Shown piece by piece: positions 12,960-24,905 of a stretch of DNA of 64,000 nt. Source of the stretch: Viscum album (Eukaryota; Streptophyta; Magnoliopsida; Santalales; Viscaceae); contig OY728158.1 in NCBI GenBank assembly GCA_963277665.1, positions 602,912,818 to 602,976,817 on the forward strand. Reading direction: 5' to 3'. The notes beneath the pieces were generated by a model, which was not told the origin of the DNA, did not search any database, and was given only the letters and a program-made list of their open reading frames with translations. The position numbers were made by a program, and so were the translations under genes. Positions within the stretch are counted from its first letter, which is position 1. The number at the start of each line of letters is the position of its first letter.

Positions 12960-13110
12960 CTAAGGGTACAATATTTATTTCTAATTCTATGGTGCTAGCT
13001 ATGTTTGATATAGGGGATACTCAATCCTTTATATCCTTATTGTTAGTTTATGTGTTGGGATTATATTTGGACCTAATTCCATTATTATTGGATCTTTCAA
13101 TGGATTTGGG
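12960..13110 (+). pseudogene. gypsy aspartic protease remnant
   Basis: The reading MVLAMFDIGDTQSFIS matches the plant gypsy protease motif around V-L-F-D-[ST]-G-A-[ST]-x-S-F-I-S. The catalytic Asp is kept, while the Thr/Ser next to it is Ile and the Ala is Asp. In an intact element this enzyme cuts the gag-pol polyprotein. It lies between the zinc knuckle and RT. Confidence 0.75.
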
Positions 13111-13549
13111 AATCAGTTCCCAATAAATTTTAAGTGTACCTCATGTTGGGCGGTGATAACTGAATTTGAGGTGGTGTGGGACTTTATTTTTTCGATATTG
13201 ACATCTCCGACCTCATACATGGCATGAATTATAAGATTAGTATTGAGGACCAAATAGAATATTATTGTATTTAGTTAAATTTTTTAATATTTTTATGGGT
13301 TAATCATTTTTTATGTTCAATGGGACACTAGATGTGGAAGGGCATGACATGTTGTTCCTTATGCTAGAGTAATCTAGTTCCAGTTTTCTGAGATGTTTCT
13401 TGATGCTATTATCCTTGGTTTGGGTGGTCTTCTTTTGAAGGTTGTTTCTTGTACAAATTAATATTTCAAGATGTTTTTTCTAGTATCCCACCACATAGAA
13501 TGGTTGAGTTTACTATTGACATGATCCCTTGTGAGATTCCCATTTATAA

Positions 13550-14030
13550 ACCATCTTATTGAATAGAGCCAACTAAGTTGGTGGAACATAATTTCCATCT
13601 TGATAAACTATAAGATAAGGGATTTATTTATCCTATCATGTCACTATGGGATTTTACAATCCACCTTTTTAAGAATTCATATGATTACATCATAAATTTT
13701 ATTGATTATTGAAAGTTGAATTTAGTGACTTTTAAAAGAAATATATATTTTTTATGATTGGTGATTGTTTTTACCATCATAGAGGGGCATGTTGGTTTTC
13801 AAAGATTGACCTTTGTCTAGCATACCAATAATTCAGAGTATGAGAAGTTGATATTCCTAATACAATGTTTGGAATCCATTATTAGAATTTTTTTTGTTTA
13901 TGACCTTCAGTCTCACAAATGCTTCTATAGTATTTAAGGATTTGATGAACTGAATCTTTCATCAGTTCTTTGAACATTTTTTATACTGTTCAAGGATGAT
14001 ATCTTTTCTTACTAAAAGGTAGAGGCGGAT
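13550..14030 (+). pseudogene. gypsy reverse transcriptase remnant
   Basis: Recognisable blocks in order are LDKL, stop, DKGFIYPIMSLWD (13,600-13,650, start of the RT palm), FSKIDLCLAYQ (near 13,800, the F-S-K-I-D-L-x-S-G-Y-x-Q block that carries the first catalytic Asp), and MTFSLTNASIVFKDLMN with IFHQFFEHFLY (near 13,900-13,990). The following YxDD block has shifted frame and is degraded. Many stops interrupt the domain. Confidence 0.8.
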
Positions 14031-14289
14031 AATATGGAACATGTGGATAAAATTATTTTAACCTTGAATTAACATCATCTATATGGTATTCTTTCCATAT
14101 GTGTTTTTTGGCTCCAGGATGTAAAATTTATATGGAATGTGATATCTAAGTGGGGTATCTAAGTAGATCATGAAAAGATATCAGAATTAATGTCACAAGA
14201 CCAGCCTAGAAATGGGTTTTATATTTATATCATATTTGATTAAGATGGTTTATATAGATGTTTATTTCATTATTTCAACAAGCTCACAT

Positions 14290-14760
14290 CTTCGATGAAC
14301 GATTTAATATATAATGGTGAAATGTTTGGATGGAACAAAAATTTTATGAGATATTTTGAGGAGATGAAGGTGAGAATGAAAACATTACTAATTTTGATTC
14401 TACTAGAATTGGGTTTGGGTTATACAGTTTTTGATGATGCTTATGGTATGGTTTTGAGATGTTTATTAATTCAGGGGAAACAAGTGGTGGCCTATATGTC
14501 TCTCTAGTTACACCCCATGAAAAAAACCTTGCCTAACAATTATTTATGAACTCAAAAAGTGGAATAAATATTTTTTTTTTCGGATTCAAATAAAATGTAT
14601 TTTTATCATAACACCCTAGAATATTTTTTTACTAAAAAATATATGAACATTAAACGAATATGCTGGGTGGAGTATCTTTATAATTTTTATTTTGATTTTA
14701 CTTACACTCCTATGAAATGGAATGTGGTTAGTGATTCTTTGAGAAGACAATTAACAATAT
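14290..14760 (+). pseudogene. gypsy RNase H remnant
   Basis: A chance-open stretch of 70 codons (14,295-14,507) reads FGWNKNFMRYFEEMK, then GYTVFDDAYGMVLRCLLIQG and KQVVAYMSL. It matches the linker after RT and the RNase H start, where the intact family has the Y-x-D-A-S-x-x-G-x-x-x-V-L-x-Q motif. After the stop, LHPMKKTLPNNYL and, near 14,640-14,750, a block ending WNVVSDSLRRQ match the rest of RNase H, ending in the V-x-D-A-L-S-R-x box. So the open frame is a pol remnant and not an independent gene. Confidence 0.8.
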
Positions 14761-14899
14761 AATCCATGTAAGAATTAGTTTAGGAGTGTTCTCTAATGAG
14801 TTTGTTTATATATATGATCTTTTTTGTAGAAGAGGATAGTGAATAGATGTTCTTGGCTTTGATGAAATTTGAATCAAATTTTGATGAGTGAGTTCAGCT

Positions 14900-16270
14900 C
14901 AAGTAGGTGACAGACACTGAGTGCAAAAAATTTGGTAAAATCCACTATGGTGGATAGAAATCAGGTAAGTGGTCTCAATCTCCTAGTGGATATTTTTTTA
15001 CTTCTATAGTAGATCGGATGATCCATTTAATCTATGGTTGGAGTTGATTGATAGTAGACATCGGTCATGTTGGTCCATACAACTTGGGGCGACCAAGATG
15101 TATCACTACATTAGATGATGGTAATGGTGGTTAATGATGAGGATATCGATTGCATATTTTTTTTACCTATGTATCAATTAACTAAAAAATAAGTCAAAAC
15201 ACTAATTACTACTGATTTATTGCAAACAATTACCATTATGGTTTGGAAGTGTTATGATATTTCCAAGGACTTCATCATTGGTTTTCCATGGACTAATAGT
15301 GAAAAGTGTGTGATTAGGGTGATCATTGATCGACTTATGAAATCATAACATTTGTTATCAATTAAGGATATGATGAAAGTGGAGTAGCTCAGAGAATTAT
15401 GTGTTTGTAAGATTATGAGACTTCATGTGGTTCACTCAGTAGTTGTTTCTACCAAGGACCTAAAGTTAACATCTAGGATCCGGGAAAGTTTGTAGGAGGA
15501 GATGATTTCTTAGTTAAAATTGAGAAAACATTATTATCTATAGTTGGATTTGTATATTGATGATCTATTTAGGTTATTGGGTAATTTCTATGGGATTTCA
15601 TTCATTATTTTTAAGGGTCTTGGGAAAAGAATTTTTTTCTTGTCGAACTTTCCTATAAAAATAGATTTTAGGATTTGATAAAGAAGAAAATCTTTGAAGC
15701 ATTGTATAGGATTCCATGTAAATCTCCCTTATGTTGGAAAGATTTAAAATATTGTTCATTAATTGTGTCAAGTATAATTTAGGATATAATTAAAAATTTA
15801 CAACTGATCTATAAGAGGTTGGTCACAATGTGGAGCTATTAGAAAACTCTTGCATACCGTTATCATTAGACGCTAGAGTTTGAGGTTGTTCATAGGGGTT
15901 TTCTCAAAGATTCACCTTGATTGTGAAATCTTTTGTTCGGTAATAATGGTAAGTTAGCTCCAATGTTTCTTCACCACTTTGAGAAAATGAAGAGACTTGG
16001 AAATGTGGATATCTATAGGATTTAACATCTCATTTGGCTTCAGTCCATGATAGGTTTCATGTTTCCCAGATGATAAGGTATCACCCAGATCCTTCCCATG
16101 TGATAGAATGAGAGGATGTTGATATTTATCCTAATAAAAACATTTTTGAGCTACATATTTATATTATTGATCACTGGGAAAAGGTACTGCATGGTAAATT
16201 CATTCCCTTGGTCTAGATACTATGGAAGTGTACACATGATAACCATAAGATGTGGGAGCAGTAATATTTG
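14900..16270 (+). pseudogene. gypsy integrase with chromodomain-like tail, remnant
   Basis: A WKCYDISKDFIIGFPWTNS block near 15,243-15,300 matches the first catalytic Asp region (M-D-F-I-x-G-x-P). Then come VIRVIIDRLMKS, LLSIKDMMKVE and KIMRLHVVHSVVVSTKD, in which the second catalytic Asp (S-D-R-D) has become Thr. The C-terminal part shows LEFEVVHRGFLK (near 15,870), GKLAPMFLHHFE and then DPSHVIEWEDVDIYPNKN (near 16,090-16,140). The tail HWEKVLHGKFIPLV and LWKCTH resembles the chromodomain-like end of Tekay-type elements. Stops and frameshifts are frequent. Confidence 0.8.
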
Positions 16271-16429
16271 ATAAAGAAATAGTAGAAATATCTTGTTATA
16301 GGTCCAATATTGTGAGGAAGTTCTGGGGATATAATGATTTTATAGTGGGTATAATTTTAGAACGCACTAGAATCTCATGTGAGATCTAATTAAATCTTGT
16401 TTTTTCTTAAATGTCACTCTTGAGGTTTC

Positions 16430-16442
16430 AGGGGAAGGAGGG
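16430..16442 (+). other. polypurine tract of the gypsy element
   Basis: The run GGGGAAGGAGGG lies directly before the second LTR copy and after the integrase remnant, the position expected for the plus-strand primer of reverse transcription. Confidence 0.7.
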
Positions 16443-18430
16443 TAAAAAATGGATATCTTTATAAGATATAGACCATGAACATAGTTGGTTCATTGTTAGT
16501 ACTTAATATATGAAAACCATATAGTATGGATCTTTGTTTTGATGTAGGATGTTTTCGTGGTTTGATCATGATTAATGAAACAATGTGTCTCACTAGGGAA
16601 AACTGTGTGTGGTGTATGGGTGTTTTTTCAAGGGAGCTTCAAAGTTTGAAAAAAATCATCTGATCACCTAGTTAAAAACATGAATCCATATAAATTTTTG
16701 TGTTTTTTTAGAATAGTTATGTTAAAAATGCTTCCAAAATGTGAACCCCAAATGGAAGGCCTATGAGGTTCACAATTAAGGTTTATGTTTACTCCTAATA
16801 GGGCGACCTCTCCAGCGAACTATGCACGCATGTTTTTAATGCTTGTAAAATTTAAAAAAATAATACCAGGATTTGTTTAATCCCTAATGAGCTCTAATCT
16901 CATTAAATCTTGACCTAATCCTTCCCAATATATATATTCTTATCCCATGTTATTCATGGTGATTTCCCCTTATTCTTGATCAGTTACTCAAGCTATGTTT
17001 AGGTTTTGAAGATATTATCTCTTCCTTTCTTAGATCCTTGCAAGATCACTCCTACCCTTATCTAATTCAAAATTGTCAGTGATTTAGATTTTATATTTAA
17101 TAGGTTTATGGAGGCTATATTTTTTTATTATGGATCTAGTATCATGAGGACCTGATATGCTATTCTTCGATCACCATTTTAAGGAAGTTAGATCTACCTT
17201 TATTCTTGAGTTAAGTGTTTCTATAATAAGGATTCATTCTATGAATTTATTATTATTTTTTGTAAATTACCTTGGTTTATTCATTTAATTAAACATATTT
17301 ATTATGATAATGGGTTTTTTTGAAATAAATCCTATTTTTAACAATGTTTTTATTAAAAAATGGGTCTTTGCACAATAAGTGTTTGATTAAATGCTTGAAT
17401 GGAGATTTTGGTTCAAAAAGGGGGTTTTCAGATATTGAAATATATAATATTTTAGTTGAAAATGTTTTATAAATTTTGATATATATTTTTTTGAATTGGA
17501 TTTTGATTAATTTGGAACATTAGGAACCTTGGGTGTATTAAGAAATGGACATAGGTGGCCCCTGTGTGTGTGGCGCCACTAGTGGTCAATTTTTTGATAT
17601 TTCAAAACTATAGAAACCCTAGATACCCATTTTTACTAACATATTACCATTTTATAAATCTTTTATGACTAATAAATATCCCCATAGTATAGGTACCAAT
17701 ACAGAGTGGTTTGTTATTTATGGTTGTTTATCACATGAAATGTTTTATAATGGACTGTTTCTCACAAGTTTTTCATATTTGGTTATATTACATGGTGTCG
17801 TATGATTTATTATTTAATGGTTATGTGTTTACTTTCTTACTTTATGGTACATGGATACATTTTCCTATTTTACCACATACACATTTCATATTATTTTATT
17901 TGTGAATATGAAAGGATTTTTTTTGAAAACCAAAGGAATGATTTACAAATGGGTTTTTATTTATGAAAAGTTTTTATAAAATTTACCTTATTATAAAATA
18001 CATGACTAATAAATTCTTGATATAATACCTTTTTTGGAATCGATGGTGGTTTACTATTGTGAATTTGTGCTCACACGCTAATTTTTCCTTTGGGAAGTTT
18101 TAGATGTTGCATGGAAAGGCCATGGTAAAGTGAAGGTAATTATGTATCATTCCAATTTAAATAACTCTCCCAAAATATATATAAGTATTGTTTGGTGGTG
18201 ATTATTGGAAACATAGAGACTTAGTACTTCTGTATGGTAAGACTTTTAAGTTATCATGTTTGGATTTTCTTGTATAGATTTTAATGTTATTTTTATTTGG
18301 TGTTTTACTTTGGTTGTATACATTATTTTTATGTATTCAAGAATTGTTCATGTTTTCTTTGTTTCAAGTCACTATCTTGATGGATTGGATTTGGGTGGCT
18401 TGTTTAGTTGACTCGTGTTGGTTCATTATA
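16443..18430 (+). repeat. 3' LTR of the gypsy element
   Basis: This is the partner of 9,530-11,464, and the same landmarks occur in the same order with an offset of about 6.9 kb. It ends in CATTATA where the 5' copy has CATTACA, a single C-to-T change. Open frames in it (such as 17,711-17,905) are shadows. The two LTRs are clearly diverged, so the insertion is old. Confidence 0.75.
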
Positions 18431-18499
18431 GGGCTCTTTTAAGAGAAGGTAAGCTTCTTGACTATGAGTTTTCATTTTATTTCTTATATAACTCTTTCG

Positions 18500-19060
18500 A
18501 ATTTTCTGAAACAATGATGATATAATAACATCTGTATATCTAATATAATGAGATGTTATTATGTTAATGGCTTTACCTATATCTATATTCTCTTTCATTT
18601 AGTAGGAAATAAAACAGTTGATTGTGTGTACGGGGGACCACCGCCTCATAAACTGATGTAGTTCGTTTTCCTTCACCACCTCTCATGTCTAGATAAAATG
18701 ATAGATTTATCAAATTTTTATGATATTTATGAAACATTATACTTGTAGAATTATAAAATAACAAATACCTTCTTACTTTCCATTCCATGAGAATATGATA
18801 ACATCGATCATGTGTACAATGGGATACTGCCTTAGGAAGGGATACCATTCATTATTCAACTACGATTTATAAAGAAGATGATAAGGATTGGTTTAATGAA
18901 AATATGTTAAATAAATGATTTAAAAATTATTCTTTTATGGTTTTATATTATTTACCCTTATTTGTTTCATCCATTGAGAAAATTTAATCATCGTTAATGT
19001 GAACATATGGCATAAGATCTCCAAGAATGGTGTAATTCATTTTATATCTATAAATTTAAT
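18500..19060. repeat. three degenerate copies of a ~187-bp tandem repeat
   Basis: Related blocks start near 18,604, 18,788 and 18,977. Each has an A-rich lead, then GAT or AAT followed by TGTG and a short segment of 25-30 bases ending in a TTC tract. Spacing is about 184 and 189 bases. The array directly follows the gypsy 3' LTR. Similarity is modest and was judged by eye. No coding content is supported, and the minus-strand open frame at 18,573-18,848 lies across the repeats. Confidence 0.4.
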
Positions 19061-19577
19061 GGATTACTATAAATATGTATATATTGAATATATATTATAT
19101 TTACATCATGGTTAAAATTCTGTATATTATTAAACCTTAATCAAAATATACTGATTGAAAATTCCAAACCCAAAAATACATGAAAAATGAATGACTTATT
19201 ACTCAGAATGTGATTTTAAAAAGGAATTGTTAATAAATATGAAACAAAAGGGAATATGTAAATCATATATAGTATGATGTATATAAGTATGGTTCTTGAA
19301 TATATGTATAATGAAATTATATTTTTTATATATGTGGTTCAAACGCATTCTATGGTAGTTGAGACTTAAGGTAAGATATTTTTGTCACACTTTTAGTTTT
19401 GTGGGACACATGACATATACCCGATTTATTTATTTTTTATGGAATATATTATAACCCTGAATATATTTTATAATAATTATCATGATGTTTATGGGATATT
19501 AATATCTATTTAATTTTATTTCTTTCATGTGACTTATTATTCAAAAGTTACTAAAGTGGTAAATGTTGTATGTTATA
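19061..19577. other. AT-rich DNA without recognisable gene
   Basis: Nothing beyond low-complexity AT-rich sequence is seen here. Confidence 0.4.
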
Positions 19578-19592
19578 ATCTCATTATCTATC

Positions 19593-20328
19593 CATCCATC
19601 CAACGGCCCGAGAGCCTTCAAATTTTTATTATTATTGAAAGCAACCCCCCTTTTATGGGAAGAAGGGGGGAAACCCTAACAGACCTCATCAACTTAAAAT
19701 AGATAACACGACCCGAAGGTCAAGTGAGACAAACCAAAATGAAAATATGGAGTAACCCCTCCCCAGCAATTAATCATGAAAAAACTCTCCATCAATGCAA
19801 AGAAAAACGGATAACAAGTGTCCTATGTCAAAGCACAGGACTGATCTGATGGCACACACCATAACCTTTTAAATATCCAAATCCATAAACGATCTACAAT
19901 GATGAGTATCTTTCTCTAAAACCTCCTTTGGGGAAAAATTCGCATGGTCACATCCGGTTTCATCATCATACCCACAGACCACATAAAACGTTTCACCATT
20001 CCGAGAAGACAGAACTAAAAACCCATAAAAAATAAATCATCCTGAACCGACCCTGTGATCCTCCACCCCTCCACCGTTTCCACAAAATCCCAGAATACAA
20101 TCCAAAGAGCGCGAGTTCAACCATCATCCCCATGACTGGAAGTCCCAACCCTACGCCAAGGGATCACCACTAATGAGGGGATCAAGGTCTTCATGAAATA
20201 GAAACGCCTCTATATGAATGGATTTGTTTCGATCAGAACCACAAATGAACCATCACCAGGTTCCGGCACAAGCCACACAATGACAAGAATGAAATACCAT
20301 CAACGTCGAAGCAGGACCACCCAACCAA
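19593..20328 (-). mobile_element. GC-richer insert, probable 5'-truncated non-LTR retroelement
   Basis: This 736-bp block is visibly richer in G+C and CpG than its surroundings. It is flanked by ATCTCATTATCTATC (19,578-19,592) and ATCTCACTATCTACC (20,329-20,343), which match at 13 of 15 positions and differ by two C/T transitions, as a decayed target duplication would. On the minus strand the insert ends in a short GGAT repeat next to the duplication, like the simple-repeat tails of some LINEs and SINEs. A hairpin lies near that end. I see no reverse transcriptase motif or long frame, so the family is unknown. A captured host gene fragment is an alternative. Confidence 0.45.
19645..19670. other. 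G/C-rich hairpin near the insert's tail
   Basis: CCCCCCTT is followed 10 bases later by AAGGGGGG, a perfect 8-bp inverted repeat. It is near the 3' (minus-strand) end of the insert, where LINE and SINE RNAs often carry a stem-loop recognised by reverse transcriptase. The function is inferred. Confidence 0.5.
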
Positions 20329-20343
20329 ATCTCACTATCTACC

Positions 20344-23300
20344 TAGATGGTTTATGATTAATTTATGATGATGAAATATTATTATATACCTATTAAGAAA
20401 CTAATTTATTTTCTTGAACTATATTTGTTTATGTATCATACATGTTTTCATTTCATTTTTCTCTCTTTATATACTCAACATTTGAAAATAATATTTTAAG
20501 GATATACTGAATGAATTTCTCTCTTCAGTTGAAAAAACTTTTTATTTGAGGTCCATATTTTATAAATTTATTTTAATGAAAGTTATCACAATTCTCTTTT
20601 TGGGTTTTAATGAAATCTATACCCATTATTTACTTTTTACAAAATGTTTTAAAATTAATCTTCATTCATTTTGTAAAGAAGGTTCTTTTGAATTTTTAAA
20701 TAAAACATAAAAGGAATATTTATTTTAACATGCATGGAAAAAATGAAAATTTCCACCATCATGACCAAAAAATTATCTGAATATTGCTTTATAAATTTTC
20801 AATATTCTTTTAAAAGAAAATATCTTGTTTAATTTTTGGTTATTCATTTTATTTTAAATAATTTATTTCAAAAAGAAAGAATAGTTTCCTCAAGAATGTT
20901 TTAATGGTATTTTTAGGAAATTTTTTTTTCATCAATTACAAAAAAATTTGGTGTTTCATAGGTTTTAATGAGGATATTATACAATGGTACCATCCTTATT
21001 CTTTCATTTAATGGTCTATGTTTATGATTATTATGAATATGTGTTTATGAAACCCATTTTCCATTCATAAGTTATACTACGATTAATGTTTTATGGTCTT
21101 CTAGTGTAAAATGTATAGATTATGTAATAGGTGAGACCTATATATCCCTCTTATTCATTGGTTATTTTATTATATGTCATTATATATTTATTGGAAAAAA
21201 GATTCTGTTCTCAATACACTATGTTAAATAGGAATATGGACTTGATCCATTCTGGTAAACAGGTGATGAATCATGATACATTATGAAATGAGAAAAAAGT
21301 GTTTATTCCTAGCCTGTAATGATTTGATGGTCTCATATGTTAACCTTAACATATGCAATTTTTTCTATACTTATGATGCTTCCACAATTTTATGAAATTA
21401 AAGAATGGTTTATGATTTATTTATAAGGATTTCTCACTCTTATGGTTTATGTATTTTGAAATGATAATGTTTTATCCCATGGCTCATGTTTACGATGCAT
21501 GATAGATTGGGTATGATCTTTGTAAGTTATATTCAAATTATTATACCCTTATTATTATCTTATATATTAATATGATCATGGATTTATATCTTCCATGTTT
21601 TCCCTTGCGAAGCATCCAAGTTCACCCATTATAATATTTTGTTTTTCTAGGTTTTGATGAATGGTTAAATAGGGTATGTCTATGAAAAGTTCTAAATGGG
21701 AGGATGTTTATGGGAGATATTGAAGATATTTCATGATATAAGAGGATTTTGGAACAATTATCTAATGAAACTAAACCTTTATTATTCTAAGGTATTTATT
21801 TTTGATTTCTTTAATATTCATATATTAATATGTAATATCTTTTTATGAAATTCTTGGGTCCTTATAACATACCTTTAAATATTAGTTTCTATAGCATGCA
21901 TACCTAATATCTACATTCCATGGAGTTTCCTATACTTGTTAAGGTAAAAATCTTAGATATATTGTATTATTGTTATTCCTTCCTGACAACCCTATGTTTC
22001 AATAACTTTGATTGGTATCTTAAATAATTTTTTTAATTTTTCAAACAATGTTTCTTCTTCTATTTTGAAATTTCACCTAATTGTATAGTTTATACTACAC
22101 TATAGAACCAATACATCATATGCCACATTTATATATATTACTAGTTCTTTTAGAATATTGGGTAAACATTATTTTTATTCAATCAGATTGTTGGAACATT
22201 TATATATATAATAATAGGAAAATCTACTATTGTAGATCTAAGCAATTATAGTCTCCCCTTAATGTATGTTATAGAATTAAATAAATCATAAACCATGTGC
22301 ATTAAAAACAAATCATCTAATTTTAATAAAGAAATTCTTTTCATGATATTAACAACATCAAAATGGGGTAATACACATATAATGAAAAGTTTAAAAAATC
22401 TTTTACCATATAAGTTATTAATGTATCAAATCCTTTTCACCATTACATGAAATAAAAATTCAATCTTTAATTAATTTTATTTTTCAAAATTCTGTGTATT
22501 TACAATATTAATAAATAATATAATTGATATCATATATCTACGAAAAAATATAAATAATTTCTATAACTAGTAAATTTTTATGGAAACCTTGTAGTCTCAT
22601 CGAGTCATAAAAAAATTCAATAATAGAGAGTGTCATTTTGTGTATCCAATAATATTGAGTATATAAAACCTAAATCACTGATTCGCCCAATAATATTGAG
22701 AACATGATGGGAGACTAAGCTAACTTTTGTCATTATGAATGTAATTCATTTGAAACCTTAAATTAACTACTCTTTGATTCGATAAGAATCTATATTGACT
22801 TGTTCAATAACTTGAACACTTGGTTAATGTGAAAGAAAGTACTATGTCACATAGAATTTAACTTAATAACTTTTCCTAAGTCCCCAATATTGCTTAAAAA
22901 CTTTTATGTTGCTTACAATATTAGTAGTATATTATTTTATTATTATCTTTCCAATGATTTATCTAAATTTTTTTCTTTATGATGATGATGAAATTTATCT
23001 ACAACAATTTGTTTTTTCAGATATGCATAATGTATTAGTTAATACATAATATGGTTTTTTATAAATGGACTCCCACTAAAATTATTCCCCATTGTAAAAA
23101 TCCATCATACCCATTAGTTTTCCAAGATTGATATTAAACTAATATTCCGATATCTGAAGAATTTCTCCCATTAATTATCAATTTATCTAGGACATAGTCA
23201 AAATAATATCATTTATAAAACATGGATAATTGAGCAAACAACTCTTTTTCCAATCCATCATATGGATAAAATCAACTTTATTCCTATATTGGACTTGTCC

Positions 23301-24905
23301 TATAAGGGTCCATAGGTTTGTGTAATTGAAATAAAATTCCAAATAAATCTAACAGGGGAAATTCTAAAAATCTAGATTTATAAATACATAGCAATAATAA
23401 CAATCTAGAGTCACTTAATTCTTTCTTATCTTCCAAAAGATAACCTAGGGGAACCTAGCTTTAGCATGACCTACCTAGATGGATGATGGAGGCCTTCAAA
23501 CCTTCCATTTTTGAAGGAATCTCGAACTTAATATTTAAGGGGACATTAATCTCACCATCTTATCGCATGTTCTTCCCTTTTATGTATTAATTCTTTTATT
23601 AGTTTTTATCCTATTACATCCACTAAATAAATATGTTCAAACTATATTGTTTTATAATTATTTACACAACCCAAAAGTTTGTGTTACTTACCCAAAAAAT
23701 AGAATTCATGTGAATTCATACATATATGAATTCATAATATGCATAAGGTACATGATAATTTCATGTAAAGGTTTAAATTATATGAGATGGAAAATATCCA
23801 CACGAGTTAGCCCAAAGAAACACATATTTAACTCCATTAACCATCCTATTCAAGGCATAATCCTCTAGGTAGTTAGGTAGTTCGACTCCAAGTCCCTATA
23901 CTCGAGGATAGTTTACTAAAGGTATAATCCAGTCCATCATAACTCCAACACCTAATACACAAAAAATATATTCAATAAAATAAAATATAGTACAAAACAT
24001 CAATTATGAACTAAGGACAAGGTACATGAAAAACTAAATTCATTACCATACCTAGAATGTAATTTAGGGATCTATTTAGAAGTAGTTTAACAACTAAACT
24101 AAATCATGCACCATTCATTACATAAAATAATTATAACTATAAATAAAATAGGGAATAACCTTTTAAATGAATGAAAAATTCATATATTTAAGCACATGAT
24201 TATCATTTATTAACAATTCATAAATAAAATCTAATTATAAAACCTTATTATGTTAGATTTAACATTATGGTGATTATATGATAATGAATTTAAATAGTTT
24301 ATATTCATTCCAATATTAGCACTTTCATATTTATCAGTATACGGAATTTTCATTTTAAATATATGATATTATATGATTTATAAACTATTTATAATCCAAT
24401 TTCTATTGTTTAATTTTTTTACATAATCTAAATATCATATAATTAATCAATATTTAAACAATTATCATATCAATAATCAAAACACTTTTTTATGTATATT
24501 AAATAATATACAAATATAACCCCCTTTTATTTTGTACAATTAAAAATAATTAACTATGAAAAAATTATAATTGAAATATAAGATTTTATATTTTTTCCCT
24601 TATTTCATAATTATTACCGTTTATAAATTTTTACTTATGATTTCTAAATAAACGCTTTTATTTCTAGATCATAACCTATGCCAAATATTTTGGTTAAATG
24701 GTATTTTAAATATTAACATTTATTAGTTGGAAATAGAATATTTCATAAAAATTATTTAATTAATTACAAACAATTTATAATTAATTATTTTATTTTCCTT
24801 TTATAAATTATGATATTCTAAAATACCTTTTATAATGATTTATATACATTTTATAAGCCATTAAAGTCAATTAAAAAATTTAAAATAATTTTTATAGACA
24901 TTTAT
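20344..24905. other. AT-rich DNA without recognisable gene
   Basis: No domain remnant was recognised with confidence on either strand over this 4.5 kb. Small structures seen are a near-perfect palindrome at 21,334-21,355 (arms CATATGTTAA and TTAACATATG) and a 14-bp direct repeat CCAATAATATTGAG at 22,646 and 22,687. The region is probably highly decayed transposon sequence. It contains several frames of 60-75 codons with no recognisable motif. Confidence 0.4.

Larger units (their letters stand above)
9530..18430 (+). mobile_element. decayed Ty3/gypsy retrotransposon, chromovirus (Tekay/Del)-like
   Basis: Two related repeats of about 1.9-2.0 kb flank an interior in which gag, protease, RT, RNase H and integrase remnants occur in that order on the plus strand, the defining Ty3/gypsy order. 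A purine run ends just before the second repeat. Behind the first repeat lies a degenerate primer-binding-like sequence. The integrase C-terminal region resembles that of Tekay/Del chromoviruses, where a chromodomain-like tail follows. All domains carry many stops, and the two LTRs are substantially diverged, so the insertion is old. No clear target duplication was found. Confidence 0.85.

Noticed and set aside
14295..14507. Independent small gene
   Set aside because: The translation is the RNase H part of gypsy pol and continues in other frames on both sides.
18573..18848. 91-codon minus-strand frame
   Set aside because: It runs across the degenerate tandem repeat and has no motif.
22200..23960. 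Possible further copia LTR on the minus strand
   Set aside because: Texture and a 14-bp direct repeat were suggestive, but no LTR partner or coding motif could be supported.
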